Source: Gordonia spumicola (lineage in GTDB: Bacteria > Actinomycetota > Actinomycetes > Mycobacteriales > Mycobacteriaceae). From it: a stretch of 64,000 bases of DNA. The DNA is taken from NCBI RefSeq assembly GCF_009932475.1, contig NZ_BJOV01000005.1, positions 1,116,001 through 1,180,000 on the forward strand. Direction: 5' to 3'. Both the position numbers and the translations under genes were made by a program. Positions 61,507 to 64,000 of this stretch are shown in pieces. The notes under the pieces were generated by a model. That model worked only from the letters and a program-made list of their open reading frames with translations. It was not told the origin of the DNA and did not search any database. Positions within the stretch are counted from its first letter, which is position 1. Every line of letters begins with the position of its first letter.

Positions 61507-62868
61507 ATGGCCCTCATGACGCCCCGCACGGGCACGGAAGCAGCGGCCGCGGTCGCACCGATCACGGTGGATCTGCCGGTGGGACGAGTCTCGTCCCGCC
61601 GGCGGTTCTATCCGTGGGTGGTGTTCGGGCTCGCTTTTGCACTGCTCCTGTCGGACTACATGTCCCGCCAGGTGCTCGCCGCGGTCTTCGTGCCGCTCGG
61701 CCAGGAACTCGACCTGGACAAGGGACAGCTCGGTTCGCTGATCTCGGTCGTCGCCCTGATGGTCGGACTGCTCACCCTGCCGATCTCCATCCTCGCCGAC
61801 CGGTGGGGACGTGTCCGCAGCCTTGTCGTGATGGCGATCCTGTGGTCGCTCGCAACGCTCGCCTGCGCGTTCGCGCAGAGCTACGAGCAGTTGCTCATCG
61901 CCCGATTCTTCGTCGGCGTCGGTGAAGCAGCCTACGGCAGCGTAGGCATCGCCCTGGTCCTGAGCCTGTTCGCCCCGCGAGTGCACGCCGCGCTGTCGGC
62001 GTCGTTCATGGCGGGCGGCTCGTTCGGCACCATGATCGGGACCGCACTCGGCGGCGTCGTCGCCGTCCACTTCGGGTGGCGCTGGTCGATCGGTGCGATG
62101 GCGGTCCTCGGACTGCTGCTCGTCGCCGCGTTCAAGATCATCGTCACCGAAGGCCGGGTACGCAGGCATCAGGCCCTGGTCGACACCCCCGACGAGAAGC
62201 AGGCGGCGCCCGCGACCGGGTCGGCCCGGGCGCCGCTGTCGAGCCTGTTCACCAATCCGGCCGTGCTCTGCGCTTACATCGGCAGCGGCCTGCAGATGTT
62301 CATGGCCGCGGTGATGCTCACCTGGCTGCCGACGTTCTTCAAAGAGGAATACTCGATGACCGTCGACACGGCCGGCGGAGCGGCGGCGTTCTTCGTCCTT
62401 CTGGTCGGCAGCGGGATGATCGTGTGCGGCGTCATCGCCGACCGTGTCAGCCGTCGGGACGCGACCCGCAAATGGACGGTCGGCATCGGATTCTGCTCGA
62501 TCGCATTCGTCTCCCTGATGATCGCGTTCGCGCTTCCGACGGGCGGACTCCAGCTCGCCTTGATGGCCGTCGGCGCGTTCTTCTCCGCGGGCTGCTCGGG
62601 GACCACGGCCGCGATGGTCGCCTCGCTGACCCACAAGTCGGTGCAGGCCTCCGCGATGGGCACGTTGACCCTGGCGAACAATCTCCTCGGTCTCGCGGCG
62701 GCGCCGTTCATCATCGGCATCCTCGCCGACCACATGTCGCTCGCCGACGCCCTGAAGGTCGCGCCGCTGGTCTACATCCCGGCCGCGCTCGCCATGGTCG
62801 TCGGACGTCGGATGCATCCGCGTGGCGTCGCCGCGCTGGCCGCCCTGTCGACAGCCGTCGAGAAATGA
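61507..62868 (+). CDS. MFS transporter (12 TM, probable organic-acid/substrate uptake)
   Basis: A 453-residue major facilitator with about 12 hydrophobic segments and a central loop at about 215-245. Motifs are LLSDYMSRQVLAAVFVPLGQELDL in helix 1, SILADRWGRVRSLVVMAI (motif A) and ARFFVGVGEAAYGSVGIALVLSLF (GEA motif of the spinster/ACS-like group). The DYxxR in helix 1 is typical of carboxylate transporters. ATG 61507 chosen; GTG 61489 also in frame. It likely imports the substrate of the operon. Confidence 0.87.
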   Translation: MALMTPRTGTEAAAAVAPITVDLPVGRVSSRRRFYPWVVFGLAFALLLSDYMSRQVLAAVFVPLGQELDLDKGQLGSLISVVALMVGLLTLPISILADRWGRVRSLVVMAILWSLATLACAFAQSYEQLLIARFFVGVGEAAYGSVGIALVLSLFAPRVHAALSASFMAGGSFGTMIGTALGGVVAVHFGWRWSIGAMAVLGLLLVAAFKIIVTEGRVRRHQALVDTPDEKQAAPATGSARAPLSSLFTNPAVLCAYIGSGLQMFMAAVMLTWLPTFFKEEYSMTVDTAGGAAAFFVLLVGSGMIVCGVIADRVSRRDATRKWTVGIGFCSIAFVSLMIAFALPTGGLQLALMAVGAFFSAGCSGTTAAMVASLTHKSVQASAMGTLTLANNLLGLAAAPFIIGILADHMSLADALKVAPLVYIPAALAMVVGRRMHPRGVAALAALSTAVEK

Positions 62869-63443
62869 CCGCGCCGACAGTGGTGGTCGTCCCCGGGCTC
62901 CGGGGCGACGCGCCGACCCACTGGCAAGAGGTGTACGCCGCCCGCACGCCCGGGACGGTCACCGTGCCGTTCCCCGCCGTCGACCACTGGCACGACCTGC
63001 CTGCACGCACGGACCTGATCGAAGGGACCGTCGCCGCGGTCGACGGTCCGGTGATCCTGCTCGCGCACAGTGCAGGCGTCCTTGCGGCCGTCCACTGGGC
63101 GCGGAGCCCGCGATCGTCGGTCGGAGCCGTCGTCGGCGCTGTGTTCGCGACCCCGCCCGATTTCGACGTGGACTGGCCCGAGCCGCATCCGCGGCCCGCC
63201 GAATTGGCGGCACAGGGCTGGTCGCCGATCCCGCGGGCCCGGCTGCCGTTCCCGTCGGTCCTGGCCGCGAGCCGCAACGATCCGCTCGCCCGGTACCGCA
63301 CCACCGCGGGCCTTGCCGAAGTGTGGGGGAGCAGGCTGGTCGACCTCGGCGAGGTCGGTCACCTGAACCCGGCATCGGGTTTCGGCGAGTGGCCGCTCGC
63401 CGCCGAGCTAATCGCCGAGATGACCCTTCAGCGCACCTCGTAA
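62865..63443 (+). CDS. RBBP9/YdeN-type serine hydrolase
   Basis: A 192-residue alpha/beta hydrolase of the RBBP9/YdeN family. It starts VVVVPGLRGDAPTHWQEVY with the family motif THWQ. The catalytic triad is Ser in LLAHSAGVLAA, Asp in AASRNDPLARY and His in EVGHLNPASGFGEWP. ATG overlaps the MFS stop (ATGA). It is the last gene of the operon and converges with bluB, the 3' ends overlapping by 16 bases. Might hydrolyse an ester or CoA ester product, which is inference only. Confidence 0.87.
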   Translation: MTAPTVVVVPGLRGDAPTHWQEVYAARTPGTVTVPFPAVDHWHDLPARTDLIEGTVAAVDGPVILLAHSAGVLAAVHWARSPRSSVGAVVGAVFATPPDFDVDWPEPHPRPAELAAQGWSPIPRARLPFPSVLAASRNDPLARYRTTAGLAEVWGSRLVDLGEVGHLNPASGFGEWPLAAELIAEMTLQRTS

Positions 63444-64000
63444 CGGACGCCCGGAGGCGTGCGGGCCTGCCAGCCGAGCCGTTCCAGCTCGGGTGTGGAG
63501 TCCACCGCCTCCGGGTATCCGACGCACAGGTATCCGACGAGGACCCAGTCGCCCGGGACGTCCAACGCCCGGGCGACGTCGTGTGGGTCCACGATCGACA
63601 CCCACCCGACCCCGACGCCGCGGGCCCGCGCTGCGAGCCACAACGTCGAGATCGCGGTGACGACCGAGTATTCGAGGGTCTGCGGCATCGTCCGTCTGCC
63701 GAGTCCCGAACCCTGATCCGGGTCGGGCACGCAGAACACGGCGAGGTGGACGGGCGCATCGTCCAGACCTGCGAGTTTCATCCCGGCGTACGACTTCGCC
63801 CGCTCGCCCCGATAACCGCGCAGGGCGTCGTCGTTGCACCTGGTGAACGTGTCGGCCACCGCTCGCCTGCGTTCGGGGGAGACGACGTTCACCCACCGCC
63901 ACGGCTGACTGTTGCCGACCGACGGAGCGAGTTCGGCCGACGCCAGGATCTCGTCGAGAAGGCCGTCGGCGAGCGGTTCCGTGCGGAATCGGCGCACATC
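63428..64000 (-). CDS. bluB: 5,6-dimethylbenzimidazole synthase BluB (5' truncated by window)
   Basis: BluB destroys FMNH2 with oxygen to make 5,6-dimethylbenzimidazole, the lower ligand of cobalamin. Here 190 residues remain; the frame is open to the window edge, and DVRRFR at the edge is an internal BluB motif, so perhaps 10-25 residues are missing. Other BluB hallmarks are APSVGNSQPWRWV, DAPVHLAVFC, TLWLAARARGVGVGWVSIVDP, YLCVGYPE and ELERLGWQAR. The general nitroreductase fold is also possible, but this combination is typical of BluB. It complements the corrin-ring genes at 10.8-24.2 kb. Confidence 0.88.
   Translation of the reverse strand, partial: DVRRFRTEPLADGLLDEILASAELAPSVGNSQPWRWVNVVSPERRRAVADTFTRCNDDALRGYRGERAKSYAGMKLAGLDDAPVHLAVFCVPDPDQGSGLGRRTMPQTLEYSVVTAISTLWLAARARGVGVGWVSIVDPHDVARALDVPGDWVLVGYLCVGYPEAVDSTPELERLGWQARTPPGVRYEVR

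Overview
The window is a continuous, very GC-rich, densely coded stretch with overlapping ATGA/GTGA operon junctions and many GTG starts. Gene content and order point to Mycobacteriales (Actinomycetota): pafA-pafB-pafC-tatA-tatC-helY, the exonuclease/M24 peptidase pair, the aerobic cobalamin genes, fxsA-lnt-ppm1-rbpA. These run in an order that largely follows the M. tuberculosis Rv2097c to Rv2050 interval. I think a Gordonia-like genus is most likely, but I could run no search. I saw no rRNA, tRNA, CRISPR array, insertion sequence or prophage.

Region by region. 1-7.5 kb: end of the Pup ligase gene, WYL regulators PafB/PafC, TatA/TatC, HelY helicase and a DUF4333 membrane protein. 7.5-10.8 kb: M24 peptidase, 5'-3' exonuclease, F420/FMN split-barrel protein, SDR. 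10.8-24.2 kb: aerobic cobalamin genes cobL, cobM, cobK, a fused cobIJ, cobH, cobG and cobN. A cobalamin riboswitch precedes cobN. About 3.6 kb of accessory DNA lies between cobH and cobG: a TPR-like protein, a MerR regulator fused to sliding-clamp domains, and a frameshifted DUF222/HNH gene. 24.2-31.1 kb: fxsA, amidohydrolase, lnt, ppm1, rbpA, small Cys-rich proteins, a class III adenylate cyclase and a 52-residue ORF with its own promoter, ribosome site and terminator. 31.2-36.0 kb: F420-type LLM oxidoreductase, katG-furA and a phosphotriesterase-like lactonase. 36.1-41.2 kb: PAP2 phosphatase, Ser/Thr kinase, UvrA-like ABC protein.

41.2-45.5 kb: MarR-controlled multidrug exporter, MpaB/DUF2236 oxygenase and a divergent TetR regulator. 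45.5-50.1 kb: a complete iron-siderophore uptake locus around a divergent promoter with an IdeR/DtxR-like box. 50.3-54.0 kb: an OpuC-type osmolyte ABC transporter whose first gene seems to start at CTG. 53.9-57.3 kb: two flavin amine oxidases and a TetR regulator. 57.3-63.4 kb: an AraC regulator divergent from a five-gene catabolic operon (quinone oxidoreductase, TauD/TfdA dioxygenase, beta-keto acid cleavage enzyme, MFS transporter, small hydrolase). The right edge cuts a bluB gene, for the lower ligand of cobalamin.

The strongest leads are the MerR/sliding-clamp fusion with its translationally coupled partner inside the cobalamin cluster, and the dioxygenase/BKACE operon. No intergenic stretch exceeds 300 bases; the longest gaps (17327-17557, 20388-20587, 50123-50340) are described individually.
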